From the NCBI GenBank assembly GCA_045563135.1, contig JBJKUL010000001.1:1-64000 (forward strand): a DNA stretch of 64,000 bases, in the 5' to 3' direction. This document shows, piece after piece, positions 50,684-59,712 of the stretch. This stretch comes from Actinomarina sp002308095. Lineage in GTDB: Bacteria; Actinomycetota; Acidimicrobiia; Actinomarinales; Actinomarinaceae. Below the pieces are notes generated by a model. It made no database searches, was not told the origin of the DNA, and saw nothing but the letters and a program-made list of their open reading frames with translations. Within the stretch, counting starts at the first letter, position 1; each line of letters opens with the position of its first letter. The position numbers and the translations under genes are program-made.

Positions 50684-52050
50684 ATTAACAGAAGGGCAAT
50701 ACCTAAAAATCCTGCAAACCCTACAATATCTGTAACTAAAGTTAGAAAGATATTTGATGCTAGAGCAGGATCGAATCCTAGTTTTCGAAGAACTAAAGGT
50801 ATAGAGGAACCAAACAAGTTACCTATAAAAATATTTCCGAAGACAGCAATACTTAACGTTAGTGCATAATTGTTTAATCCTGTAGCGCTTAGAAGGATAA
50901 ACGACAGCACCCCGATAAAGAGTCCATTAACCACTCCAATAAAAGATTGTTTTCCTATCACCTCAAAAACCCTTGCTTCAGAAATATCATTTCTTGCAAG
51001 TGCTCTAATTACAATTGCTAAAGATTGGGCGCCAGAATTCCCCCCGACCAAGGCCACCACGGGCATCAATGCTGCCAACAAAGCATCATTAGCTATAGTT
51101 TCATCAAATTGAGCTATTAACCATGAGACCATAAAAGCAAGCCCCATGTTTACAGCAATCCACGGCAATCGAAGTTTTATAGATTTCTTTAAGGGGGTAA
51201 AGATTGTTTCTTCAGCTCCGGCTCCAAAAGATTGAGAAAAATCCTCTGCTATTTCTGCTTGAATCACGTCTAGGGCTGTACTAATTGTTGCCTGCCCAAT
51301 AAGCATATTATTTTTATCAACCACAGGTAATGCAAGAAGTTCATACTGCTTAATTAACCTTGCTGCTTCTTCTTGATCTGCTGTTGGATGTATGCTGATT
51401 GGATTCGGTATCATAACGTTTTCAATCAACTCTTCGTGGTCAGCAAAGACAATTTCTCTAAATGAAAGAACACCTGACAAAATATTTTCATCATCAACTG
51501 AGTAAACATATACAATATCTTCAACACTTGTATGCAAAGTTTTTAATTCATCTAATGCTTCTTTAACTGTTATTCCTTTAGATATTTTCGCTACCTCTTC
51601 AGACATTAATCTTCCAACTGAGTCTTTTGGGTAAGCAAGTCTTTTATTAATAACTAATTTTGTAGATTTATTTAGAATATCTAATAAATCTTCAGCTTCC
51701 TCTACAGTACTTCTTTCAAATACGTCGACGACGTCTTCTGTATCCATCTCACTAAAGATTTCTTCAACAACATTATTATTTAAACTTTGGACAATTTCTA
51801 TAATTGCTCTTGGTCTTAAAGACTCAAAAATTTTAATCGATACATCAACCGGGATATTTAGCAAAAGATTTCCTGCTTCTTCTGGCTCGAATTCTTCTAG
51901 CGTATCTGCTGAGTCAAAAGGGTCATTTTTGGCTATTTCATTCCAGGCGAGATTATTGCTAGAGAGAAAATCGAAAGCAAGTGCTGGATTTTTCCTTGAA
52001 AGTATTCTTAATTCTTCACCATTCTCAGGTGTTGTTATTTCATTTTTCAT
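50680..52050 (-). CDS. mgtE: MgtE magnesium transporter
   Basis: A 456-residue magnesium channel: N-terminal MgtE_N superhelix (about 1-130), paired CBS domains (about 135-255, which sense cytosolic Mg), a plug helix, and five membrane helices (about 290-456) with the pore motif PVVALVGGNSGAQSLAIVIRAL. The full length is kept. A GAGGG ribosome-binding site lies four bases before the ATG and could pair with CCCTC upstream (52081-52085). Confidence 0.95.
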   Translation of the reverse strand: MKNEITTPENGEELRILSRKNPALAFDFLSSNNLAWNEIAKNDPFDSADTLEEFEPEEAGNLLLNIPVDVSIKIFESLRPRAIIEIVQSLNNNVVEEIFSEMDTEDVVDVFERSTVEEAEDLLDILNKSTKLVINKRLAYPKDSVGRLMSEEVAKISKGITVKEALDELKTLHTSVEDIVYVYSVDDENILSGVLSFREIVFADHEELIENVMIPNPISIHPTADQEEAARLIKQYELLALPVVDKNNMLIGQATISTALDVIQAEIAEDFSQSFGAGAEETIFTPLKKSIKLRLPWIAVNMGLAFMVSWLIAQFDETIANDALLAALMPVVALVGGNSGAQSLAIVIRALARNDISEARVFEVIGKQSFIGVVNGLFIGVLSFILLSATGLNNYALTLSIAVFGNIFIGNLFGSSIPLVLRKLGFDPALASNIFLTLVTDIVGFAGFLGIALLLI

Positions 52051-52097
52051 GAAGCCCTCGTTACTACTCTAACTTGAATAGAGGGTGTTAAAAAGAA

Positions 52098-53954
52098 CTA
52101 AGATAAATGTTTTTTGTGCCAATCGATTATAAAATCAAATCTTTGTTTTCTGTGGAGAGGTTTCCCTGAACGACTAAGTTCATGTCCTTCATTGGGAAAA
52201 CGAACCATTGCTGACTCAACTTTATTGCGTTTTAATGTTGAAAATAATTGTTCTCCTTGCTCGATAGGACATCGATAATCATTTTCTGAATGAAGTATTA
52301 ATGTTGGAATCTTTATGTTTTTTGCATAAGTTATAGGACTCTTTTTCCTATAAAGATTAAGATTGTTATCCATTTCATCAAGAAGATACATTTCCGGAAA
52401 ACCTATCCCAATATCTGATGTTCCAACCATAGTCTCCCAGTTAATCAATGCTCGCTCAACAATGGCAGATTTAAACATTTTGGGATGATTTCCAATGATC
52501 CAGGAAGTCATAAAACCTCCATAAGATCCACCCATGATTCCGTAATCTTTATTGGTAATCTTTAGCTCCTTTAGCATTTGCTTAAAAACTGATAAAACAT
52601 CATGGACATCATTAACACCCCACTTGTTACCACATACATCTCGTAGATATTTATGACCTCTACCTGTAGACCCTCGAGGGTTGCAGGCTACAACATTAAA
52701 ACCTGCTTCAGCATAAACCTGAAATTCATCAAAATAAGTAAAGCCATACTGGCTAGCTGGACCTCCATGAATATTTAATAAAGTTGGCCTATCTTTTCCA
52801 ACAAAGATTCCCCAGGTGTCAACTTTTGACTTTCCCGTATCGAATCTTTTGTAGGTAAAACTATATGAAGAGACTTTTTTATGAAAAGAGTCATTTGTTT
52901 TTGAAATCTTTTCAATACCTGATTCGGAGTATTTAAAAACCTCATCACTTTTTGTAAAACTATTTGCTAGAAAAAATATCTCATTTTTTTGTATTGCAAA
53001 ATCCGTAATTGTAATGTCCTCATCAAACAAATTCTCTAGGCCATTATTTGTATTTTTTGCAATTAGTTGTTTTCCAGAATCTTCGTAAAGAGCATACATA
53101 TTTTCTTCGGTAGTTTTAACATCTACAATAGTTTTATCGAAAACTGTGTCAATTTCCTTAGCTCTACCTGAATCACTTAATTCATATATGTTTGTAGTTG
53201 TTGGCCAATCAAATCTGTTTTTTAATCCGATTCCATAAAGTTTTCCCTTAAAAGAGAACAGTTTCCCCCACATGCCGCCTGAGTGTATTATGTCTAGTCC
53301 TTTTGAATCTTTCTTAATAATCCTTTCCTCAAGCATTGTTCCCATATCGTTATATACATTTGCTGTAAAATACAATTGTCCTGCATGTTCAACCACAGAA
53401 CCTATAGAGATAAAATTTTCTTTATCCCCATTAATTATTTTTGATGACTTACCTGTTTCTATATTTACTTTGTATATATGATTTCTTTTATTAAAAATAA
53501 CTCCTCTAGTATCGAATTTATGAGGTATGTTTTCTAAATAGAATGGTTCATCTTGCTTATCTTCAACTTTTTCAAAATTCTCATCCCAATCACCTACCGT
53601 AATGTATAAGAATTTACCTGATTTACTCCATATATAATTATGAATACTTCCACTAGTTTTAAAAATTCTATCTAAAGAATTCCCTTTTTTAACGACGATT
53701 GTTTGTTTAGGTTTCTTTCCTTTTTCAACTTCTACAAATGATAAATATTTTTTATCATCAGAATATTTAGGATTAAGAAAATTTTTAGATTCAGCTCCTT
53801 TAAACTTTTTCCATTCATTATTTGAATATCTCCATATTTCTTGGATGTAGGTATTTTTCTCAAAACTCATTCTTGTCGCACTTAACATAAGATCAGAGTT
53901 GCTGATATTGATATTGCTAAGGGTTGTCAGTTTATCTAGATCTGAAGCTTTCAT
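52098..53954 (-). CDS. S9-family prolyl oligopeptidase
   Basis: A 618-residue serine peptidase with an N-terminal beta-propeller (about 1-370) and C-terminal alpha/beta hydrolase domain: oxyanion region LNIHGGPASQYG, nucleophile GGSYGG (about 474-479), Asp in LHSENDYRCP, His in NEGHELS. It resembles acylaminoacyl peptidases. No signal peptide. GGAGA before the ATG. It is read after the symporter gene (24-base gap), possibly in the same transcript. Confidence 0.93.
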   Translation of the reverse strand: MKASDLDKLTTLSNINISNSDLMLSATRMSFEKNTYIQEIWRYSNNEWKKFKGAESKNFLNPKYSDDKKYLSFVEVEKGKKPKQTIVVKKGNSLDRIFKTSGSIHNYIWSKSGKFLYITVGDWDENFEKVEDKQDEPFYLENIPHKFDTRGVIFNKRNHIYKVNIETGKSSKIINGDKENFISIGSVVEHAGQLYFTANVYNDMGTMLEERIIKKDSKGLDIIHSGGMWGKLFSFKGKLYGIGLKNRFDWPTTTNIYELSDSGRAKEIDTVFDKTIVDVKTTEENMYALYEDSGKQLIAKNTNNGLENLFDEDITITDFAIQKNEIFFLANSFTKSDEVFKYSESGIEKISKTNDSFHKKVSSYSFTYKRFDTGKSKVDTWGIFVGKDRPTLLNIHGGPASQYGFTYFDEFQVYAEAGFNVVACNPRGSTGRGHKYLRDVCGNKWGVNDVHDVLSVFKQMLKELKITNKDYGIMGGSYGGFMTSWIIGNHPKMFKSAIVERALINWETMVGTSDIGIGFPEMYLLDEMDNNLNLYRKKSPITYAKNIKIPTLILHSENDYRCPIEQGEQLFSTLKRNKVESAMVRFPNEGHELSRSGKPLHRKQRFDFIIDWHKKHLS

Positions 53955-53978
53955 GTATTCTCCTAAGTTTTTGAAATT

Positions 53979-55343
53979 TTATTTAGCAACTTTATTATAT
54001 GCAATGGTTATGAGTATTGACGAGATAAGTCCAGCTAAAAAAGTATTCAAGTCAGCTAAACCATATAAATCTGTTGGTATAAAAATTCCACCCGGGTTTA
54101 CAGATAGATCAACGAAAATTAATCTGTACAAATAACTCATAATTAAAGATCCAAAAAAAGGAATAAAAATATACAAGCTTGAAGATTTATTTTTCAACTT
54201 ATAAAAAACTGGAAACACCATACAAACTGCAAACAAGTCCGCAATCAAAAATACATTAAAAATGCTCGTTACATAAAGGGAGCAAAATATAGACAAGATG
54301 ATTAATCCAGCCGTTATGTATCTTGCTTCAGTTGAACCCTTCCTTACCAAATCTAGAGAGATTGTAGATGAAATAGCATTTTCTAAAGTATCAACACTAG
54401 ATGTAACCAAGAGAGTACAGAGAGAAATCAAAACTAATGACATAGGAAGATTTAAATCAAGCTGTTCAATGAAGCTTAAGCTTGGGTTTTCTAAGCCTTT
54501 TCCAGCACCAACAGAACCTGCAAATCCAAGAATAAGAATTGTTAGGAAGCAACCTAATCCTGCAAAAATCGAAGCTTTTTGCAAGCTTTTGGTATTCTCA
54601 GCTGAAAAAGATCTCTGCCAGTATCCCTGTGAAAATATCTCAGCTGCTGTTACAGCTACGATTACCGCTAAAGCAGACTTAAAACTAAAAAATTCAAATG
54701 TATCTATTCCTCCAGTTTTTGAGAAAGCCACTAGTTCACTAAATGAGTTTTGATTTAACCAAATTGAAAACAACACGATTAAGAGAACAATCAACCCAAT
54801 TCCTTGAAATTTATCAGTTACATATGAGGCTTTAAAACCGGATTTACTTAAATATAAAAACGTAACACCGCCAATAAAGATACTGACAACTAATCCAGAT
54901 ACATTAGAAATTGAGGGAAATAAAAAATTAATAGAAGCAAATTCAGCTATTAAAAATGCACTCATATACAAAACCGCAACACACGATACTAGTTTTTGTG
55001 CGGGTTGACCATATCTGCTCTCAATAAACTGGGGTAATGTCGCCCCATCAGGAGTAATGCTTGCAACTTTAGGTCCTAGAAAATAAATTAAAACAAAAGG
55101 TGTTGCAGCGGATAATGCATATCCATATATGTCATAACCTAAACCATACCAAGCTACTTCTGCAGGAGAAGTAAGAATCCACAACCCCATACCACTTGCA
55201 TAGAAACTAAGGGAAAGACCTAGAACACCTTCTGTTTTATTGAGAACAAAATATTCTTTTTCCGACGATTTTATTTTTGTTGTTCTAAGAAAAATAACTA
55301 AAAGTAATGCAATTATTAAGAAATAAGCAGATAATGTGTTCAT
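53979..55343 (-). CDS. thiV: Sodium:solute symporter under TPP control (ThiV-like)
   Basis: A 454-residue transporter of the sodium:solute symporter family with about 13 helices; SLSFYASGMGLWILTSPAEVAWYGLGYDIYGYA is the family's first-helix pattern. A TPP riboswitch directly upstream shows its substrate belongs to thiamine metabolism; marine bacteria carry such symporters (named ThiV) as candidate carriers of the pyrimidine precursor HMP. Thiamine itself or a thiazole is the alternative. The ribosome-binding site AGAGGA is part of the riboswitch's sequestering hairpin. Confidence 0.85.
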   Translation of the reverse strand: MNTLSAYFLIIALLLVIFLRTTKIKSSEKEYFVLNKTEGVLGLSLSFYASGMGLWILTSPAEVAWYGLGYDIYGYALSAATPFVLIYFLGPKVASITPDGATLPQFIESRYGQPAQKLVSCVAVLYMSAFLIAEFASINFLFPSISNVSGLVVSIFIGGVTFLYLSKSGFKASYVTDKFQGIGLIVLLIVLFSIWLNQNSFSELVAFSKTGGIDTFEFFSFKSALAVIVAVTAAEIFSQGYWQRSFSAENTKSLQKASIFAGLGCFLTILILGFAGSVGAGKGLENPSLSFIEQLDLNLPMSLVLISLCTLLVTSSVDTLENAISSTISLDLVRKGSTEARYITAGLIILSIFCSLYVTSIFNVFLIADLFAVCMVFPVFYKLKNKSSSLYIFIPFFGSLIMSYLYRLIFVDLSVNPGGIFIPTDLYGLADLNTFLAGLISSILITIAYNKVAK

Positions 55344-55346
55344 ATA

Positions 55347-55375
55347 ATCCTCTATTAATTACAGGTAAAGAGGAT
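55347..55375 (-). promoter_or_regulatory. Ribosome-site sequestering hairpin of the TPP riboswitch
   Basis: ATCCTCT (55369-55375) pairs with AGAGGAT (55347-55353), which contains the ribosome-binding site four bases before the ATG. This is a translational off-switch next to the aptamer. Confidence 0.8.
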
Positions 55376-55448
55376 GTTCCCTTCGTTGGAATTACCCAAC
55401 AGGTTCAAACGGTCGGTTTTTACACCCTCTCAGCAATCTGCTCCCGAT
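55376..55448 (-). promoter_or_regulatory. TPP riboswitch (THI element)
   Basis: Read leftward it contains CTGAGAGGGTG (55433-55423) and, after a stem, TTGAACCTG, then GGGTAATTCC and the end GAAGGGAA, all hallmark pieces of the thiamine pyrophosphate aptamer in correct order. Confidence 0.95.
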
Positions 55449-55508
55449 AATCTTATATTAACAAATTAGAGTAAAATTGTTAATATTTTTTACTATTAAG
55501 ATTCTCAA

Positions 55509-56417
55509 GTGAGTAAAAACATAAAAAATCAAAAAACCCCAGTCTCAAAAATTATTGGAGCAATTTTTACAGCTGCTTTTATGTGGGGAACAGGAAATGT
55601 TATTTCTAGAAGTCTCTTAATTGAAGGAATTGATGAAATATTTTTAATAACCTTAAGGGTCACAGTTATTGGCACCCTGCTCTTTATTTATTACTCCATT
55701 TTTAATCGAGATAAGTTCGATTCGACACTTCTTAAAGAAGCCTCCATTACTGCAATGGCCTCAATATTTTTTGTAGGGTGGTTTTTTATATTCTCCCTCC
55801 AGTACATCTCTTCAGGTCTAGTAACTCTTCTAATAAGTTCAGCCCCTGTTTTTACAATTGTTTGGTTGAAAATACTTCTAAAGGAAGAAAAAATATCAAG
55901 ACAAAAATATATTTCTATTTTCATAGGACTGTTGGGTGTTTCATACCTTTTCATTTCAAAAGAGACAGGCCTTCAAGATCAAGGAAATATTTTTTTGGGA
56001 GGATCTCTAGCGTTTATGGGAGTTCAGTGTATCGCTTTAGCTACAGTGCTAAACAGAAAGTACGCAAGAAAGTACAAAGTGAGTAGTTGGTTAACTTTTC
56101 AATACCCCATAGTTATATTATTGTCCACGGCTGCATTTTTAATTACAGGTACAGAAGTACAATCGTTAAATACCTCGCAGATACTTAGGGTCATCATGTT
56201 AGTATTTTTCAATCTAGGAGCATTCACTTCTTTTACGTGGCTAATTCAAAGAGTAAGCGCACTTCAGGTAGCGTCGGTTGATTATTTAGTTCCTGTAGTC
56301 GGAGTCTCAGCAGGTGTGATATTCTTAGACGAATCATTTAACTCTAATGTAATTGTTGCTGGAATTTTTATATTTATTTCACTGTTAATGAATACAAAAG
56401 AAGAATTTTCATCTTAA
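55509..56417 (+). CDS. EamA/DMT-family transporter
   Basis: A 302-residue membrane protein with ten helices in two EamA halves; AAFMWGTGNVISRSLL is the start of the first and ends with the second-half motif VSALQVASVDYLVPVVGVSAGVIFLDE. It probably exports or imports small metabolites. GTG start with TAAGAT at -12 to -7, leaderless type. It diverges from the TPP-controlled gene and overlaps the end of the glycosylase gene by four bases. Confidence 0.9.
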   Translation: MSKNIKNQKTPVSKIIGAIFTAAFMWGTGNVISRSLLIEGIDEIFLITLRVTVIGTLLFIYYSIFNRDKFDSTLLKEASITAMASIFFVGWFFIFSLQYISSGLVTLLISSAPVFTIVWLKILLKEEKISRQKYISIFIGLLGVSYLFISKETGLQDQGNIFLGGSLAFMGVQCIALATVLNRKYARKYKVSSWLTFQYPIVILLSTAAFLITGTEVQSLNTSQILRVIMLVFFNLGAFTSFTWLIQRVSALQVASVDYLVPVVGVSAGVIFLDESFNSNVIVAGIFIFISLLMNTKEEFSS

Positions 56418-56992
56418 ATTGCATTTAGTTCTTTTTTAACCTTTTTCAAATCTTGCCAGGTCAACCATTTTGGTTTCCCTACTTCTTTTGAAGGATTCCT
56501 TAACAAATAAGCAGGGTGAAAGATTGGCATGTATTTTATACCATCTCTTTCAATCCAAGAACCTCTAATTTTTGTAATAGGATCTTTAATACCCAGGTAA
56601 CCTTCAACTGCAGTTGAACCTGCAAGAATAACAATTGATGGGTTTATATGTCTAATCTGTATATTTAACCACGTAATACAGCTATCAATTTCTGTGCTAC
56701 TAGGCCTCCTGTTTTCTGGTGGTCTGCATTTAACTATGTTCGTTATGTAGCAATCCTCTAACGGATCAATCTTTACAGAATCTAAGATTGCGTCTAACAT
56801 TTTCCCAGCTCTACCAACAAATGGAAACCCAGTAAGATCTTCTTTCTCTCCAGGAGCTTCTCCAATTATTAATATTTTTGCAGAGGGGTTACCTTTTGCA
56901 ACGACTACATTATTTCTTGTCTTAGATAATTCGCATTTGTAACACTTCCTGCAAGCAGAGTGTATTTCTTTAATATCTAAAAACTTATCCAT
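56414..56992 (-). CDS. Family 4 uracil-DNA glycosylase
   Basis: A 192-residue DNA-repair enzyme. Two of the four iron-sulfur Cys are at CRKCYKC (about 14-20), with others at CYITNIVKC; the catalytic motif is GEAPGEKEDLTGFPFVGRAG and the second is HPAYLL. It removes uracil from DNA. TACAAT stands exactly at -12 to -7, so it has its own leaderless promoter despite lying downstream of cbiM. Confidence 0.94.
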   Translation of the reverse strand: MDKFLDIKEIHSACRKCYKCELSKTRNNVVVAKGNPSAKILIIGEAPGEKEDLTGFPFVGRAGKMLDAILDSVKIDPLEDCYITNIVKCRPPENRRPSSTEIDSCITWLNIQIRHINPSIVILAGSTAVEGYLGIKDPITKIRGSWIERDGIKYMPIFHPAYLLRNPSKEVGKPKWLTWQDLKKVKKELNAI

Positions 56993-57080
56993 TATCTAAT
57001 TGTAACCAATGTAATATATCGACAACTTAAGGAAAAGAAGCATGTTTGTATTAATTTAGTGAATCGTTTTAAAAATGAGA

Positions 57081-57148
57081 AAACCCTTGAATACTCCGCT
57101 TGGTCTGTTTCCAGACTTAACTTGCTTCAAGGGTTATCTCTAACCCTT
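57081..57148 (-). ncRNA. Structured RNA element with competing stems
   Basis: Two perfect stems compete for the same arm: AAGGGTTA-tctc-TAACCCTT (57129-57148) and the longer AACCCTTGAA / TTCAAGGGTT (57082-57091 with 57126-57135), which encloses a GTCTG-tttc-CAGAC hairpin (57103-57116). Read leftward the long stem runs into TTTTCTCATTTTT. It lies in the 243-base gap between cbiM and the glycosylase gene. It may be a cbiM terminator, an attenuator-like switch or a small RNA; the rest of the gap holds no gene I can see. Confidence 0.5.
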
Positions 57149-57235
57149 CTTGTAATGATCCTCTAAAAAGATTTTCTTCACAAAAAGTTAATTTAAATAT
57201 ATAAAAAATTTTAAAAAAAATCAAAAAGAAATTAA

Positions 57236-58165
57236 TTAATTTTTCCCACTCTTTTTTCTTAAAAATAATGTACTGAAACCAGCTATTGCCAGCACTCCTA
57301 ACAGTGCGCTTGCAATTGTAGAAACAAAGTTGTTATTGATACTTGAAATACCATAATCTTCCAACAACAATACAATTCCATCAGTTTCCTCAAATCCAAA
57401 TTCACTTGCGACAGACTCTAAACCATCTGGTGAAGAAGAAGCATACGGTGTAATTAATGTAAGTGACAAAATTAGAAGTATGAAAACTCCATAAGATGTC
57501 GAGAGGTTGTTTGAGTTGTTTTTATTTGAATTTACATATACCAAATCTGATCTAACCCTTAGAAGCAAAGAGACAATAAGTGCTGTTATGATTCCTTCAC
57601 CCAATCCTATAAACAAGTGTGTAGAAATCATAGCAACAAGAACACTTCCAAGAGGGACAGAGACGGTCCCACCAATTGCATATTCAAGGACGAACGCTAT
57701 TGAAGAAAACACAACTGACAATAGTCCTGCAACCACAGAGCCACTTATTAGAGAAACCCTAGTGTCTCCAAATACTTTTTTCCAAAAAGTAATACTTAAC
57801 CAACCTGTTAAAGATGTAACTATTGCCATATTAAGGACGTTTACACCCAGAGCACTAAGCCCTCCATCTGCAAAGAGAAGAGATTGAATAACAACAACTA
57901 TTGATATACAGATAACACCAAGACTTGGTCCAAGTACAATTACTGCAAGCGCTCCACCAAGTAAATGTCCACTTGTTCCAGCAGCTATAGGAAAATTTAT
58001 CATTTGAAGTACAAAAATTAAAGCTGACATCATACCTGTTAAAGCTATTAATTTATCTGCAACTAAATTTTTGGCAGATCTTACATACGCCCACAATGTT
58101 CCAAGACTAATTACTCCTGAAGCTGCAGAAACTTGAGCGTTTATAAATCCATCAGGTACATGCAT
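57236..58165 (-). CDS. cbiM: CbiM-type cobalt/nickel transporter with fused C-terminal domain
   Basis: A 309-residue energy-coupling-factor substrate subunit. The mature start MHVPDGF is essential in the family because the N-terminus and His2 bind the metal, which fixes the start. Helices follow with HLLGGALAVIVLGP and, after about residue 230, a fused PDGLE/CbiN-like part with SPDGLE and a last helix. No ATPase or CbiQ genes are adjacent. TAGAAT at -12 to -7. The operator upstream has the Nur (nickel) pattern, so nickel is possible as well as cobalt. Confidence 0.9.
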   Translation of the reverse strand: MHVPDGFINAQVSAASGVISLGTLWAYVRSAKNLVADKLIALTGMMSALIFVLQMINFPIAAGTSGHLLGGALAVIVLGPSLGVICISIVVVIQSLLFADGGLSALGVNVLNMAIVTSLTGWLSITFWKKVFGDTRVSLISGSVVAGLLSVVFSSIAFVLEYAIGGTVSVPLGSVLVAMISTHLFIGLGEGIITALIVSLLLRVRSDLVYVNSNKNNSNNLSTSYGVFILLILSLTLITPYASSSPDGLESVASEFGFEETDGIVLLLEDYGISSINNNFVSTIASALLGVLAIAGFSTLFLRKKSGKN

Positions 58166-58191
58166 AGTAATATTCTATACAAACATTTTCT

Positions 58192-58212
58192 TATTGCAAA
58201 TCCTTTGCAATA
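58192..58212. promoter_or_regulatory. Nur-like operator upstream of cbiM
   Basis: Perfect 9-3-9 inverted repeat TATTGCAAA-tcc-TTTGCAATA, which holds TTGCAA-N5-TTGCAA, the pattern known for the nickel-responsive Fur-family regulator Nur in Streptomyces. It lies 27-47 bases upstream of the cbiM start, over the -35 region. Confidence 0.7.
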
Positions 58213-58225
58213 GTGTTTAAAGTTT

Positions 58226-58966
58226 CTAAACTAATTCTTTCTCTTTTAACCAGTTGAATATCTCACTAAGAACAAAAGGTCGGGTATCTTGATTTAAGAT
58301 TTCATGTTTTGAATTTTTGACTTTAACAAATTTAACATTGCTCAGCTTAGAAATTTCTTTACATCCTGATATTGGGACAATCTTATCATCACTACCATGT
58401 AAAACAATTGTTGGGATGTCTAGTTTTGTTATGTTTTCATTTACATATTGTTGGGCTTCTGTAATTAAATAACCAAACCTAAACGATAAGCTTCTAAACA
58501 CTAAAGGATCATTGAAGTAATCTTCAACAACACTTGAGTCAGTCGATAGATTTCTTTTGTTTACCGGAGAAGGGGCTCTTAATTTTGGAGCTATTGAAGC
58601 CATTGGTCTAGATAAACTTCTAATAAATTTTGGATAGTTGTCTTCAAATAATGGCGCTGACAGTATCAAGTAATCAGGAGATACAATTTTTTTTAAGACT
58701 GCGTAAGTGGCTACCAGCCCTCCGTAGGAGTGGCCAATTAGTACCTTTTTGTCATAATCATTGAGACCATTAAAAGCATCTAAGACCGCTTCGTCATTTT
58801 CACTCCATGTTTCAATGTGGCCCTTGCTTGACTCTTCTGAACCGTGCCCGGGTAAATCAATGAGAGTTGTTTCGATTTCTAAATTGTTGAACCAATCTGC
58901 ATTAATTTTATGTCTTCCTTTATGTTCAAATAATCCATGCAGCAATAAAGCTCCTGTATTTCCCAA
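58226..58966 (-). CDS. Alpha/beta hydrolase (monoglyceride lipase-like)
   Basis: A 246-residue hydrolase: ALLLHGLFEHKGRH (oxyanion), IGHSYGG (nucleophile Ser about 97), HGSDDKIVP (Asp) and NSKHEILNQ (His) give a full triad in serine-aminopeptidase/lysophospholipase arrangement. TTG start with AAGGA before it. No signal peptide. Substrate unknown. Confidence 0.9.
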   Translation of the reverse strand: MGNTGALLLHGLFEHKGRHKINADWFNNLEIETTLIDLPGHGSEESSKGHIETWSENDEAVLDAFNGLNDYDKKVLIGHSYGGLVATYAVLKKIVSPDYLILSAPLFEDNYPKFIRSLSRPMASIAPKLRAPSPVNKRNLSTDSSVVEDYFNDPLVFRSLSFRFGYLITEAQQYVNENITKLDIPTIVLHGSDDKIVPISGCKEISKLSNVKFVKVKNSKHEILNQDTRPFVLSEIFNWLKEKELV

Positions 58967-58996
58967 TTGAATCCTTTCTCTATAAGATTAATAATA

Positions 58997-59710
58997 ATGA
59001 ATTTAGATTTTGTTAAGGTACCGTTTACAAATAACCCATCAATGATAAGACTTGAAGGACCTGCATATAGCAAAAAACCTAACCCGGAATATATAAGATT
59101 TAAAAAAAAAGAAATAGCACTTGAAAAAGATAACCTATGTGGAGAAACTCAGTTAGCTATAAGTTTAGATTTGCGAACTAAAATAACTAACTTTCTAGAA
59201 ATAAAGAAAGATACAAGCCTAATGGGGATCACCCTATCACTAGAGGAAGACTTTGCTCTTATGTATAAGGGTAATATGGAAATTGTATCTGTTTGTTTTC
59301 CTAGCGGATGGACTCCTGTTAGTAAATTAGGCGAAAATTTAATGTCTATACATGACCCTGTTGCTGATAATGAACAGCTGCTTAAATCCAGTAAAAAACT
59401 AAGTGAATATATGTGCAAACAAAGTATAAAGAGGTGGGTATGGACAATAACAACTTTTCCAGAATTAAGTAATTTTCCCGGTTACTCCAAACCTGAAGTG
59501 GACAAAATTGAAGATCTATTTTTTAGGTTAGAGACCCAAACCTCCGTTCCTCTTGATAGGAATACGAGCTTATTTTTTATAAAAGTTGAAGTTTTACCAC
59601 TACTTGACGTATGGAATGTCAAAATTCAGGAGAGCATAAATTCAATGTCAGAAAATATTTTAAACTATAAAGATCTTCAGCAAATTAAAAAATTACTAAA
59701 TAAAATATAA
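58997..59710 (+). CDS. DUF3445 family protein (haem-dependent N-demethylase-like)
   Basis: A 237-residue protein from ATG 58997; an earlier in-frame ATG at 58967 lies within the facing hydrolase gene's start. Family patterns: EEDFALM, CFPSGWTPVSKLGENLMSIHDPVADN and FFRLETQTSVPLDRNTSLFFIKVEVLPL, as in DUF3445 proteins, of which some are haem-dependent oxidative N-demethylases acting on methylated amines. The proposed haem His is in SIHDPV. Exact substrate unknown. It is followed two bases later by a deoxyribosyltransferase. Confidence 0.78.
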   Translation: MNLDFVKVPFTNNPSMIRLEGPAYSKKPNPEYIRFKKKEIALEKDNLCGETQLAISLDLRTKITNFLEIKKDTSLMGITLSLEEDFALMYKGNMEIVSVCFPSGWTPVSKLGENLMSIHDPVADNEQLLKSSKKLSEYMCKQSIKRWVWTITTFPELSNFPGYSKPEVDKIEDLFFRLETQTSVPLDRNTSLFFIKVEVLPLLDVWNVKIQESINSMSENILNYKDLQQIKKLLNKI

Positions 59711-59712
59711 AC

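Noticed and set aside
52051..52097. M-box magnesium riboswitch before mgtE
   Set aside because: The gap is only 47 bases and has no M-box core.
57081..57148. SRP (4.5S) RNA or riboswitch aptamer
   Set aside because: The GGAAGGAAGCAGCC-type apical motif is absent on both strands and the loop is an ordinary GAAA; no known aptamer core is seen.
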